From contig CAYYYW010000006.1 of the NCBI GenBank assembly GCA_964476245.1, forward strand, positions 1 through 57,387: a DNA stretch of 57,387 nucleotides, read 5' to 3'. This stretch comes from CAYYYW01 sp964476245 (GTDB lineage Bacteria > Patescibacteriota > Microgenomatia > UBA1406 > HO2-37-13b). Shown piece after piece: positions 1 through 7,352 of this stretch (positions are counted from its first letter, which is position 1; every line of letters starts with the position of its first letter). The notes below the pieces were generated by a model that was not told the DNA's origin, did no database searches, and was given only the letters and a program-made list of their open reading frames with translations. The translations under genes and the position numbers were made by a program.

Positions 1-118
1 ATTCCAAGTTTTCTTTACGGGCTGATTTGGCAAACTGGGTATATTTATTGCGAGCCATACTTTCTCCGGCAAAGGCTTTTAATAAGTTTTGTTGGGTGAA
101 CAAATTTTTGTTTTTCAT
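1..118 (-). CDS. Rubrerythrin, N-terminal part (gene runs off the window)
   Basis: Reading leftward from an ATG at 118 gives 39 codons without a stop, continuing past base 1. The peptide contains AFAGESMARNKYTQFAKSA, the hallmark N-terminal helix of rubrerythrin, with the first iron-ligand Glu in AGES. Rubrerythrins are non-haem di-iron proteins that reduce hydrogen peroxide in the cytoplasm of anaerobes and microaerophiles. Only the first helix is visible, so the rubredoxin-like domain cannot be judged. The family call is confident despite the short length because this motif is distinctive. Confidence 0.82.
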   Translation of the reverse strand, partial: MKNKNLFTQQNLLKAFAGESMARNKYTQFAKSARKENLE

Positions 119-406
119 ATGTATGCCACTCTGCTTTGATTTTGTCCCGATTTAATTGAGAGCATATACCTACCGTAGCTTTCAAAATTGAGAGTTTAAT
201 TTAATCTATCAATTAAAATTTAACTTCAAAATCAAAGCTCCGCTAGGTATTTATACCTTCGTAGTTCCGATGTAATCGGAACGAAGAGGTATTATACCCT
301 TACATTTTGAAAGCAGAGGGGTATAAATATTATACCAAAATATTTTTCAGCTTTCTTTCAGAAAGGTATTTTATGATGCCTATTGCAAAAGGAGGTGAAT
401 ATATAA
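119..406. promoter_or_regulatory. Intergenic control region with three GGTAT/ATACC palindromes
   Basis: This divergent intergenic stretch holds three related inverted repeats: AGGTAT-TT-ATACCT (245-258), GGTAT-T-ATACC (288-298) and GGTATAA-ATA-TTATACC (320-336). A separate hairpin, GTTCCGAT-GTA-ATCGGAAC, lies at 264-282. The last GGTAT palindrome includes TATAAT-like sequence and may overlap a promoter for the gene at 407. Repeated identical half-sites suggest an operator, and metal-responsive repressors such as CsoR use GGGTA/TACCC-type sites. The regulator is not in the window, so this is inference. Confidence 0.45.
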
Positions 407-871
407 ATGAACAAAAAAATAATCGTGACTGTCATTATTACCGTTTTTATCGGGCTGGTTATCTTTGGCGTAACAACCACACAGGCCCAAACATCAAATC
501 CGAACGGATTTACTAATATTATCTCCAGTCTGGCGAAAAAACTGGGAATAGGCGAAGATAAAGTACAAAGCGCCTTTGATTCAATTCGTTCTGAACGCCA
601 AGAACAGATGGAGAAAGTATTTGAGGAAAAGTTAAATCAGTTGGTAAAAGACGGAAAAATAACCGAAGCTCAAAAAAAACTCATTTTGGCCAAACATCAA
701 GAGATGCAGAAAAATCAAGAGGCCAATAAGAATAAAATGCAAACACAAAGGCAAGAACTTTTAGACTGGGCAGAGAAAAATAAGATTGACCCACAATATT
801 TATTTGGATTTGGCGGGCGCGGAAAAATGGGTGATGGAATGAGAGGGATGAAAGGCGGATGGATGAAATGA
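407..871 (+). CDS. Secreted Met/Gly-rich small protein
   Basis: A 154-aa protein with a signal peptide: positive start MNKK, hydrophobic residues 5-22, and a likely cleavage after TTTQA. The mature part is a charged, probably helical segment (about residues 40-125) ending in a Gly/Met-rich tail (GMRGMKGGWMK). The start is supported by a strong ribosome-binding site, AAGGAGGTG, with normal spacing, and a terminator follows directly. The Met-rich tail and the metal-type operator-like repeats upstream suggest a periplasmic or surface metal-handling role, but no family is firmly recognised. A similar helical region occurs in DUF2680-like secreted proteins. Confidence 0.72.
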   Translation: MNKKIIVTVIITVFIGLVIFGVTTTQAQTSNPNGFTNIISSLAKKLGIGEDKVQSAFDSIRSERQEQMEKVFEEKLNQLVKDGKITEAQKKLILAKHQEMQKNQEANKNKMQTQRQELLDWAEKNKIDPQYLFGFGGRGKMGDGMRGMKGGWMK

Positions 872-900
872 TATAGAAAACAAAGTACCCGACTCTCAAC

Positions 901-934
901 AACAGCTCCCGGTTCTTACCGGGAGTTGTTTTGT
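901..934 (+). terminator. Rho-independent terminator of the secreted-protein gene
   Basis: Stem AACAGCTCCCGG (901-912), loop TTCTTA, stem CCGGGAGTTGTT (919-930) with one G-T wobble, followed by a short T run. It starts 30 bp after the stop codon of the gene ending at 871. Confidence 0.8.
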
Positions 935-944
935 GCTGCTCTCC

Positions 945-1100
945 GACCCCAATCGTGCTGGCACTGGCTATTGTCCTGGTTTTATCGAAGGATTATAATC
1001 CTGAGTTCATCAAAGGATTGACTATTCTTCAACTTTGTTATTATGGTGAGCGAAGTCGAACCACTCAGAACTATTGTGTGGGAACTTTTTATACTAAAGC
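945..1100. repeat. REP-like dispersed repeat (family R1)
   Basis: Contains GGCACTGGCTATTGTCCTG (near 958-978) and GTGAGCGAAGTCGAA (1046-1060), which recur with variation near 14015-14100, 21034-21053 and elsewhere. No convincing coding frame: the open frame here begins with TTG inside the terminator and consists of repeat sequence. Confidence 0.6.
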
Positions 1101-1129
1101 TTCCACTCATATTTAAGAGACAAAATACA

Positions 1130-1681
1130 TTAGGTCGCTTTATATTTCATCTTATTAAGACAATCTTGACAAATACGTCTACGAAGGTTGCTTCTTTTTA
1201 AGTAGAACCCGGTATAATGATAAATCACTTTTTTACAAAAATAGCAAATTAGATCCTTGTTGCTAGATGAATGCAAGATTTCTATTTGAGATTTTATCGA
1301 TTTCTTTAAGGATGGTTTATCTAACGATTGATCTATTCTAAACTTCAATTGTCCTCTAGTCCTTAGACTTTTATCGTTGCGGAAGGAAATGAAAAATTCA
1401 ACGATAGGAATTGCATCGCTTTTATAACGATGGTTCTTAAACCAAGTGTTGATACTTTTTAAAATATCATACAGCAAGTTCGACACTACTCCGATGGAAA
1501 CACCTGTCACAAATTGATTATTATGAATCCAAAGAATAATCTGTTCCGGGCTGGGCCCAGCTCCTAAACCCATTGGCTGATGATACCTATAACCTAAATT
1601 TTCAAGGTTTAAAGCAAGGACTTTAAGATCCTTTTCGTCTATGCCCCGCTTATCGTAAAAATAATACCAATTATTACTCAT
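1130..1681 (-). CDS. Hypothetical protein with C-terminal zinc ribbon
   Basis: A 183-aa protein starting at ATG 1681. The central part has a hydrophobic stretch (about residues 56-73, FVTGVSIGVVSNLLYDILK) that may be a buried helix. The last 45 residues carry two CxxC pairs (ICYFCKK and ICQDCLN), a typical zinc-binding ribbon. I do not recognise the family. It sits among orphan genes beside a PIN-domain pair and a type III restriction system, so it may belong to the accessory or defence cargo, but nothing in the sequence proves that. Confidence 0.6.
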   Translation of the reverse strand: MSNNWYYFYDKRGIDEKDLKVLALNLENLGYRYHQPMGLGAGPSPEQIILWIHNNQFVTGVSIGVVSNLLYDILKSINTWFKNHRYKSDAIPIVEFFISFRNDKSLRTRGQLKFRIDQSLDKPSLKKSIKSQIEILHSSSNKDLICYFCKKVIYHYTGFYLKRSNLRRRICQDCLNKMKYKAT

Positions 1682-1839
1682 AAGTAATTTTTTACAGAGA
1701 TCTAAAACACTTATGCCGGTTGACTATGTAGGAACTTATTACACTCAAAAATATCTTCATCTCCATGCTGGTTGAATATGTTGGAAATTTTTATAAAGCT
1801 AATTATTTCACTAATCAATTTATTATTTATACCACTAAA

Positions 1840-2637
1840 CTATTCGCTTTTTAATACCCCCACACTTTTTAAAACAAATACATTATCGCTGTTATTATTT
1901 AATATAAGAAAGGATTTCTTAATTTTCTTATTTTTAACATCAATCTCCACTCCAATTTTATCGTTTTGATACATTTGAACTATTGCGAAATCTTTATGGT
2001 CTTTAGTAAATATAAGAAAATCGCTCTTAATAGATGCATATTTTTTTCCGATAGCAAAAGATAACATTAGACTAACTATAATTAATAATAGACCGAGAGT
2101 ATATTTTAGTGCCTGTTGAGATAATAAAAAATCCATAAAAGTAATAATTCTATTATCTTCTTTTGTAAGTTCTGCTACCTTATTTTGATAAGAAATTTTC
2201 TTATTCTTATATAAAAATATTGGAAAAAGAAAATAATAAACCAATAATGTTATTAATATAAAGATGCTTGATGTAATAAACTGTGTAATATCACTATTAG
2301 TTGACAGAGCCAAAAAAGGTAAATAAATGATGAAGTAAATAGCAATTATGATTCTAAACGAATAGTCTATTGGATTTTGTTTATTCAATATTCCAGGAAG
2401 AACTATCGGAAAAATAATATACTCTGCTATCAAAAAAGAATAAACACTAATTAACAAAGTTAGTATAAAAGTTGTTACTATGACATTTTCAATACTTAAT
2501 CTTATAAGATAATTAGGTAGATTAAAAAAAGACAAATACCCAACTTCAAAAACATAAGCAATAGAATAACCCCAAAATGGGAGACCCGCTAAAACAAGGC
2601 TTTTATCAAGTAACGAACTTTTCTTCTTTCCTTTCAC
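1840..2637 (-). CDS. Integral membrane protein, five predicted helices
   Basis: A 265-aa protein starting with GTG at 2637. Hydrophobic segments lie at about residues 14-33, 53-75, 92-110, 119-143 and 178-200, followed by about 65 residues of soluble, charged C-terminal tail. The start is favoured because TACAAT lies exactly 6 nt upstream of the GTG, the leaderless promoter arrangement seen at many genes here. No family is recognised. It diverges from the membrane-anchored protein at 2740 with only about 100 bp between them, and both carry sequences typical of accessory rather than core genes. Confidence 0.6.
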   Translation of the reverse strand: MKGKKKSSLLDKSLVLAGLPFWGYSIAYVFEVGYLSFFNLPNYLIRLSIENVIVTTFILTLLISVYSFLIAEYIIFPIVLPGILNKQNPIDYSFRIIIAIYFIIYLPFLALSTNSDITQFITSSIFILITLLVYYFLFPIFLYKNKKISYQNKVAELTKEDNRIITFMDFLLSQQALKYTLGLLLIIVSLMLSFAIGKKYASIKSDFLIFTKDHKDFAIVQMYQNDKIGVEIDVKNKKIKKSFLILNNNSDNVFVLKSVGVLKSE

Positions 2638-2739
2638 AGCTTTATTGTATATTTCAATAGATTAAAATTCGATTGCTTAAACTTATATTTAGTCATAAGT
2701 TTTAAAATCTTCAAATATCTAACTTAGTATAATTTATTA

Positions 2740-3501
2740 ATGGATTCAAGAATTGATAATCTTATAGCTAGTATTTCAGCAACACTAACAGGAATTGAAC
2801 ATTTATTACCTTCTTTTAGACCAAGCTCTCCTTTTTATAAAGATCCACAATGGTGGGCTATTGCTGTGGCTTTATTATTGGGTATTGTTGGAATTTTTCA
2901 AGATTGGATTCGAGCTATTTTTAAAAAACCTAAATTACATGTAGATATTAAGCTCGAACCACCTGATTGCCATAAAATAGCCTTAAGGAATTCTCAGACT
3001 GGACAATTTATCTGTGATACTTATTACTTCAGATTCAGGGTAACAAATGCAGGTAATTATCCAATGGAAGACGTTGAAGTATTAACGGCAGAATTACATA
3101 ACAAGATTAATGGACAATACAAAAAAGTGAATAATTTTTTACCAATAAACCTGCACTGGGCACATAATCATGTTGTAACAATGCCTAAAATTCAACCTAA
3201 GTTATTCAAACATTGCGATTTTGGTCACATTATAGAAACAAATACGAATTTTGGCGGTAAAATTCTTACATATTATGGCTTCAATACCAAGGCAAATATA
3301 ATAATGCAATTAGACACATTTATTGAACCAAATACTGGATCACATATTCTTTTTCCTGGAGAATATAAAATTAAAATTATTTTTTCGGCAAATAATGTGT
3401 CGCCTTATGAAATATGGTTTAAACTTACTCTTAAAGATAAATGGGATTCAAACGAAACTGCAATGCTTCAGAATAATATTTCTATTAAAAAAATAAGTTA
3501 A
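2740..3501 (+). CDS. Membrane-anchored protein with an extracytoplasmic-like beta domain
   Basis: A 253-aa protein with one strong transmembrane helix at about residues 38-54 (WWAIAVALLLGIVGIF), then roughly 185 residues rich in beta-strand-forming stretches (YFRFRVTNAGNYPMEDVEV), resembling Ig/CARDB-type folds. TATAAT lies 6 nt before the ATG, supporting this start and a leaderless transcript. The layout of a short N-terminus, one helix and a domain with the pattern V-N-A/I-G matches the protein at 50057 inside the second restriction locus. The family is unknown; similar proteins are often found interspersed in defence islands. Confidence 0.6.
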   Translation: MDSRIDNLIASISATLTGIEHLLPSFRPSSPFYKDPQWWAIAVALLLGIVGIFQDWIRAIFKKPKLHVDIKLEPPDCHKIALRNSQTGQFICDTYYFRFRVTNAGNYPMEDVEVLTAELHNKINGQYKKVNNFLPINLHWAHNHVVTMPKIQPKLFKHCDFGHIIETNTNFGGKILTYYGFNTKANIIMQLDTFIEPNTGSHILFPGEYKIKIIFSANNVSPYEIWFKLTLKDKWDSNETAMLQNNISIKKIS

Positions 3502-3620
3502 AGAAATTAAGATTTAACTTTAGAAGAAGTGATATATTAAGAAAGATTGCTTTTCTCATAGCTCCATGATAACGCTTCAATGGATTATATGCTACAGACA
3601 AATAATATAAAGTAGTTTAG

Positions 3621-3899
3621 TATATACTTGGTTTTTTTACGGAGCATGTAGGTCTTAAAGAAACGGCACTTCCAGAAAGGAGGAAGTTTGCTCCTACCAT
3701 CCGCGAATTTCCGCAAGGAGTGACGTTGTTTAAGAATAATTACAATTTATTACCTTTTTCTAAAAGCGAGGAGAAGAGTTATAAGCAGAGGGATTCCAAC
3801 ACCAACAAAGGTAGGAACGCAATACATCCATCAATAGAGTCTGAGATTATTAGAGAGCTTCCTAAGGGGATAAACCAGCATAAATTGGTTTATCTTTAA
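3621..3899 (+). pseudogene. Start-less open frame, possible gene remnant, in the 3502-3970 intergenic stretch
   Basis: The 469-bp stretch 3502-3970 has no normal ORF, but one frame is open from 3621 to the TAA at 3897-3899 (92 codons) with no ATG. Within it, TTG at 3726 follows AAGGAG with 5-nt spacing and would give a 57-aa protein ending HKLVYL. Composition is less AT-biased than the surrounding spacer, so it may be a decayed gene or a short TTG-started gene. No family is recognised. The rest of the stretch shows nothing convincing. Confidence 0.28.
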
Positions 3900-3970
3900 T
3901 GTAGAGTAATCAATGCTCCATTTAGGGATTCAAACCAAATAGTATGTTATTCAGTGATATAATTAACATT

Positions 3971-4180
3971 ATGGATAATGACGATCATTCGCCAACAATA
4001 AAACCTGTCACACCTACTGGAGCTATTCCTGTTGGCTCTAAAGACGTTGACATTAATACAAACGTCGTTCCTAGCTCTCCGCTGCCTGAACCCAACGAAA
4101 TTGAGAATAAATTAAACGATGCTGTCAAAAAAGACACATTTAAACCAATAGACAATAATGAATCAACAAGCGATCAGTAA
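3971..4180 (+). CDS. Small disordered protein upstream of PIN toxin (putative antitoxin)
   Basis: A 69-aa acidic, Pro/Asn-rich protein (MDNDDHSPTIKPVTPTG...) with no predicted helix-turn-helix. The ATG at 3971 is preferred over an earlier in-frame TTG-type start because TATAAT (3958-3963) lies 7 nt upstream. Its 3' end overlaps the PIN-domain gene by 23 nt, so the two are translationally coupled. By position it could be the antitoxin of a VapBC-like pair. Most VapB antitoxins combine a DNA-binding domain with a disordered toxin-binding tail; this protein would be only the disordered part, which is unusual. Confidence 0.5.
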   Translation: MDNDDHSPTIKPVTPTGAIPVGSKDVDINTNVVPSSPLPEPNEIENKLNDAVKKDTFKPIDNNESTSDQ

Positions 4181-4691
4181 TGCTCCAAAACAGAATATTA
4201 TCCTTGATACTAATATATTATTTTACTTAGGAGACAAGTTCATTAAATATGAATTGTCAAGATATTTACTGGTCTTAAATCGTATGGGATTTGGCCTTGC
4301 TATATCGAAAGTATCAATAGTTGAATTATTATCTGGCATACCAAGAATTAATGAAAATGGGGCTATTGACAAGCTCAACATGTTCATTAATTACGAAATC
4401 GACCATAACGTTGTTATCGTTACTGCACAAATCTCAACAGTATATAAAAATGATAAGCAAGTGGAAACAGGCCCAATTGATATCGCCGATCGAATTATTG
4501 CTTCAACTGCCATTCTCACTGGTTCTTTAGTTATGACTGCAGATGTTAATCACTTTCCCAGACCCTATTTTGTTGAAAAAAATGAGAAAATTTTCTCTTA
4601 TAAGGAGAAAAATAATACGAAAATTAGAGTCATACAATTATTACAACCTAATTCTTCGTTGATTTACAACGCTTTCAGTTGTAGATCATAA
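4158..4691 (+). CDS. PIN-domain ribonuclease, VapC-like
   Basis: A 177-aa protein with PIN-domain landmarks in order: ILDTNILFYL (Asp17), the conserved Glu of SIVELLSG (Glu56), IDIADRIIASTA (Asp108, Asp111) and a late acidic residue in MTADVNHF (Asp129). These form the Mg/Mn-binding acidic site of PIN ribonucleases, toxins of type II toxin-antitoxin pairs that cut tRNA or mRNA. It is somewhat longer than a typical VapC (about 130 aa). It overlaps a small upstream ORF at 3971-4180 that may be its partner. Confidence 0.75.
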   Translation: MNQQAISNAPKQNIILDTNILFYLGDKFIKYELSRYLLVLNRMGFGLAISKVSIVELLSGIPRINENGAIDKLNMFINYEIDHNVVIVTAQISTVYKNDKQVETGPIDIADRIIASTAILTGSLVMTADVNHFPRPYFVEKNEKIFSYKEKNNTKIRVIQLLQPNSSLIYNAFSCRS

Positions 4692-4782
4692 GGTCGTAAA
4701 CTTATTTTTTTAATGACGTCTATTAGCCTTATCAAGGCTAAAAAGTAGTTATTTTACTCCTATAATAGTTAATTTGATATCG

Positions 4783-4986
4783 TTATAGAATATATTTAGA
4801 AGCTAATCGCTTAAGTTCATTTGACATTCTATATGGTCTTTCTTTAATGATAAAATCTACATAATTAATCATTCTTCTCGCATTCTCTCCGCTCTTAAAC
4901 CCCATTATTTTAGCAATTTCTCTTAATTTATTTCCTTGTTGTCTCAATTCCCATGCCTGATAATAACGTTTAAGATTTTTAGCCAT
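4783..4986 (-). CDS. Small helix-turn-helix protein at the end of the type III R-M operon
   Basis: A 67-aa basic protein starting at ATG 4986; the start overlaps the res stop codon (ATGGCTAA), so it is probably translated by coupling. Residues near LREIAKIMGFKSGENARRMI look like a helix-turn-helix. It could be a controller-type regulator of the restriction operon or a DNA-binding accessory subunit; controller proteins are well known for type II systems but not usual for type III. No closer family is recognised. Confidence 0.55.
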   Translation of the reverse strand: MAKNLKRYYQAWELRQQGNKLREIAKIMGFKSGENARRMINYVDFIIKERPYRMSNELKRLASKYIL

Positions 4987-7351
4987 TAAATAAGTCCTCA
5001 ATTTTTTTCCAATCTTTATTTAGTTTTCCTTCTGCATATTCATATTGCTCTGAATTGTTGTAATACCAAATCCCATTTTCAAATATAGCTATTCCTCCTA
5101 TATGCTTTGACCCTAATTGATTCAATCTTTGTGCAAGCGCTTTTGCTTTATCTTTAGTATCTTGATTAATCGCTGTATCTCCTTTTTTTGTATCAAATAT
5201 ACCGGTTCTACCGTCTTTAAATCGTATTATCCAATCAGGGTAAAATAAACGGTGTGCTTGATCAGTTGTACTAAAGTACCGAATAGAATAATATTCCTTT
5301 CCGAAATCAGCATTCTTAAACCACCATTCTATTTGTTTAGTTTTACTATCAATATAATTCCTAAAATTAGTTTCATTTTTTAAACCTAAATAATCACTAG
5401 GAAAATAACATTTGTCTAAAGCATATAAATTTGCTTTTACTTCTTCATAATCTTCTGTATAACCATATTCTTCTTTAATGCTAAAGATTGATCCAAGCTT
5501 TTCTTCATTCTGTTTTCTTTTATCTTCAATTAGTTTTTGAAGAATAGGTTTATAGTCTTTTATGGCTTGAGTAATTGCTGGTCTAAATACGCTTTCTGAA
5601 CCTCGATAAATATCATTAATAAACAATCGGTAATAATAACTGCTATCTTTTGAAAGTACTTGTCTAAACCAAACACGAAGGGCAGATTTTAGAGGACTCC
5701 AAGAACGAGCAATATTTGAAATTTTTGCCTTATCTTCTGTTTGTTCTTTAAGTAAAGAAAAACACAAATAATTAAATGTCTTTTCGATGTCATTGATAGA
5801 AAGTTCAATATCTAGATCTTTTCCTTCTTTTTTAAATTCATAATTTAAATCATCGAAATCTGTAAATTTTGCATCAACAATGATTTTATTATGTATGTTG
5901 ATATTAAATAAAAGTCCTTTTTTTGATAATTTACTTTCAGTCTTACCAATGATGTCTTTGCTTTTTATTCCAAAATACTTATTCATTGAATTGATAAAAC
6001 TTTCTTGAAACTTTGCAGAATTAGCAAGATCTCCATATTCTGTTCTTGAAACATAATCCGACTGTAATTCTATATCAGACAATCCTTGTTTCTTTCTTGC
6101 CCAATATATAAGTGGTTTATTTATATCTGATCCGTCCCATTCTTTATTTACATCCTCTCGATGATAATTGGTATATAAGTATCCAATTCGTAGATTTGGA
6201 CTGTTTTTATAATCCTCTCTCTTTTGCGGTTCTGGCATTCTCAATATTCTTCCAAGAGTCTGGAGATAAAACACAGGACTATTAATTTCCCTGAACATTA
6301 CAAGTATATGAGCTCTTGGACAATCCCATCCAGTACCAGCAGCCTGTTTAAAAAGCATATAATCAACATCGCTTTGGTTGTCGGTTATATAATCAAGATT
6401 CTCTTTATGATTATCAAACCATAAAGCAATTTTGTTTTTATCTACGCCTTTAGAAGTTAAATAATTAAGCACAATCTCTTCTTTTGTTTTTTCTCCTCGA
6501 TCTCTAAGCTCCTTATCATCGTTGGGTAATTGAATTAACACAAGAGGATTAATTTTCTTTCCTAAAGATCCAAATTCTTTCTTTAATTGCTCTTTCTTTT
6601 TTATACCAAGCGTAAGAAGTACTTCGTCTAAATCATCTTTTTTATGAGTTTTTAGGTCTTCTTCTGTCTGAAGCATTATTTTTTCTTTAATAAGCCCTTC
6701 ATCAACTACTCGTTTTCGGTCAACTTCAATAAATGAGTTATGTCTTCGAGCTAAAAGTTCATCATCATCTTTTGGAGTGGCTGTTACATGAACAATAATT
6801 TTTGGTCTAATATAATCAATAATATCTTGAGCTAACTCTGTTGATTTGTTTTTATGCGCCTCATCAATAACTAATATTATTTCACGGTTGTCTTTATGTG
6901 TATTGTCAATAAAATCCTCAAAATACAGACCGGTTTCTTTCCTGTCATCTTCACTTTCAGGTCTTCTTAATATTCTTGTTTCTGCTGATCTTGACACAAC
7001 TTTTTGCCAATTCAGGAAAAGAATCTCGTTCTTAATTAGTTTTCCTTTATTGATATCATTGACCGTCAATAAACCATTTTCGAGATTATTGTCAAAATAT
7101 TCTTCAAATTTATGTTTGCTTTGCATAGCAAGATCATCACTGAAGGTAATCCAAACATATGCCTTATCATAATCCCAGTTTGGCAAATGGTTTAAACCTT
7201 GTATAAAGTGAGCAATCATCAGAGTTTTTCCACTACCTGTTGGAGATTTAAAAACTAAAGGTAGTTGATGTTCAGGTTTTTTCCAAAGTTTAATAAAAGT
7301 TGATAAAAGATCTTCCTTTGCCTCAAGTTGAAACGGTAATAAGTTAAACAT
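4979..7351 (-). CDS. Type III restriction enzyme, Res subunit (helicase plus nuclease)
   Basis: A 790-aa superfamily 2 helicase. Motif I is SPTGSGKT (residues 36-43), motif II DEAH (163-166), motif III VTATP (about 189-193), with a C-terminal helicase core around QTLGRILRM. The C-terminus carries a PD-(D/E)XK-type nuclease signature: YPDW (Asp706) and FDTKKG (Asp720, Lys722). Type III Res works with Mod, using ATP to slide or switch between two inversely oriented sites before cutting. It starts one base after the Mod stop codon, so mod and res form one operon, followed by a small HTH gene. Confidence 0.9.
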   Translation of the reverse strand: MFNLLPFQLEAKEDLLSTFIKLWKKPEHQLPLVFKSPTGSGKTLMIAHFIQGLNHLPNWDYDKAYVWITFSDDLAMQSKHKFEEYFDNNLENGLLTVNDINKGKLIKNEILFLNWQKVVSRSAETRILRRPESEDDRKETGLYFEDFIDNTHKDNREIILVIDEAHKNKSTELAQDIIDYIRPKIIVHVTATPKDDDELLARRHNSFIEVDRKRVVDEGLIKEKIMLQTEEDLKTHKKDDLDEVLLTLGIKKKEQLKKEFGSLGKKINPLVLIQLPNDDKELRDRGEKTKEEIVLNYLTSKGVDKNKIALWFDNHKENLDYITDNQSDVDYMLFKQAAGTGWDCPRAHILVMFREINSPVFYLQTLGRILRMPEPQKREDYKNSPNLRIGYLYTNYHREDVNKEWDGSDINKPLIYWARKKQGLSDIELQSDYVSRTEYGDLANSAKFQESFINSMNKYFGIKSKDIIGKTESKLSKKGLLFNINIHNKIIVDAKFTDFDDLNYEFKKEGKDLDIELSINDIEKTFNYLCFSLLKEQTEDKAKISNIARSWSPLKSALRVWFRQVLSKDSSYYYRLFINDIYRGSESVFRPAITQAIKDYKPILQKLIEDKRKQNEEKLGSIFSIKEEYGYTEDYEEVKANLYALDKCYFPSDYLGLKNETNFRNYIDSKTKQIEWWFKNADFGKEYYSIRYFSTTDQAHRLFYPDWIIRFKDGRTGIFDTKKGDTAINQDTKDKAKALAQRLNQLGSKHIGGIAIFENGIWYYNNSEQYEYAEGKLNKDWKKIEDLFNG

Positions 7352-7352
7352 A

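Noticed and set aside
931..1116. 61-codon plus-strand frame
   Set aside because: Starts with TTG inside a terminator and is built of the R1 repeat; no ribosome-binding site or domain.
3920..3945. T-arm-like sequence on the minus strand suggesting a tRNA
   Set aside because: No matching acceptor or anticodon arm at the right distance.
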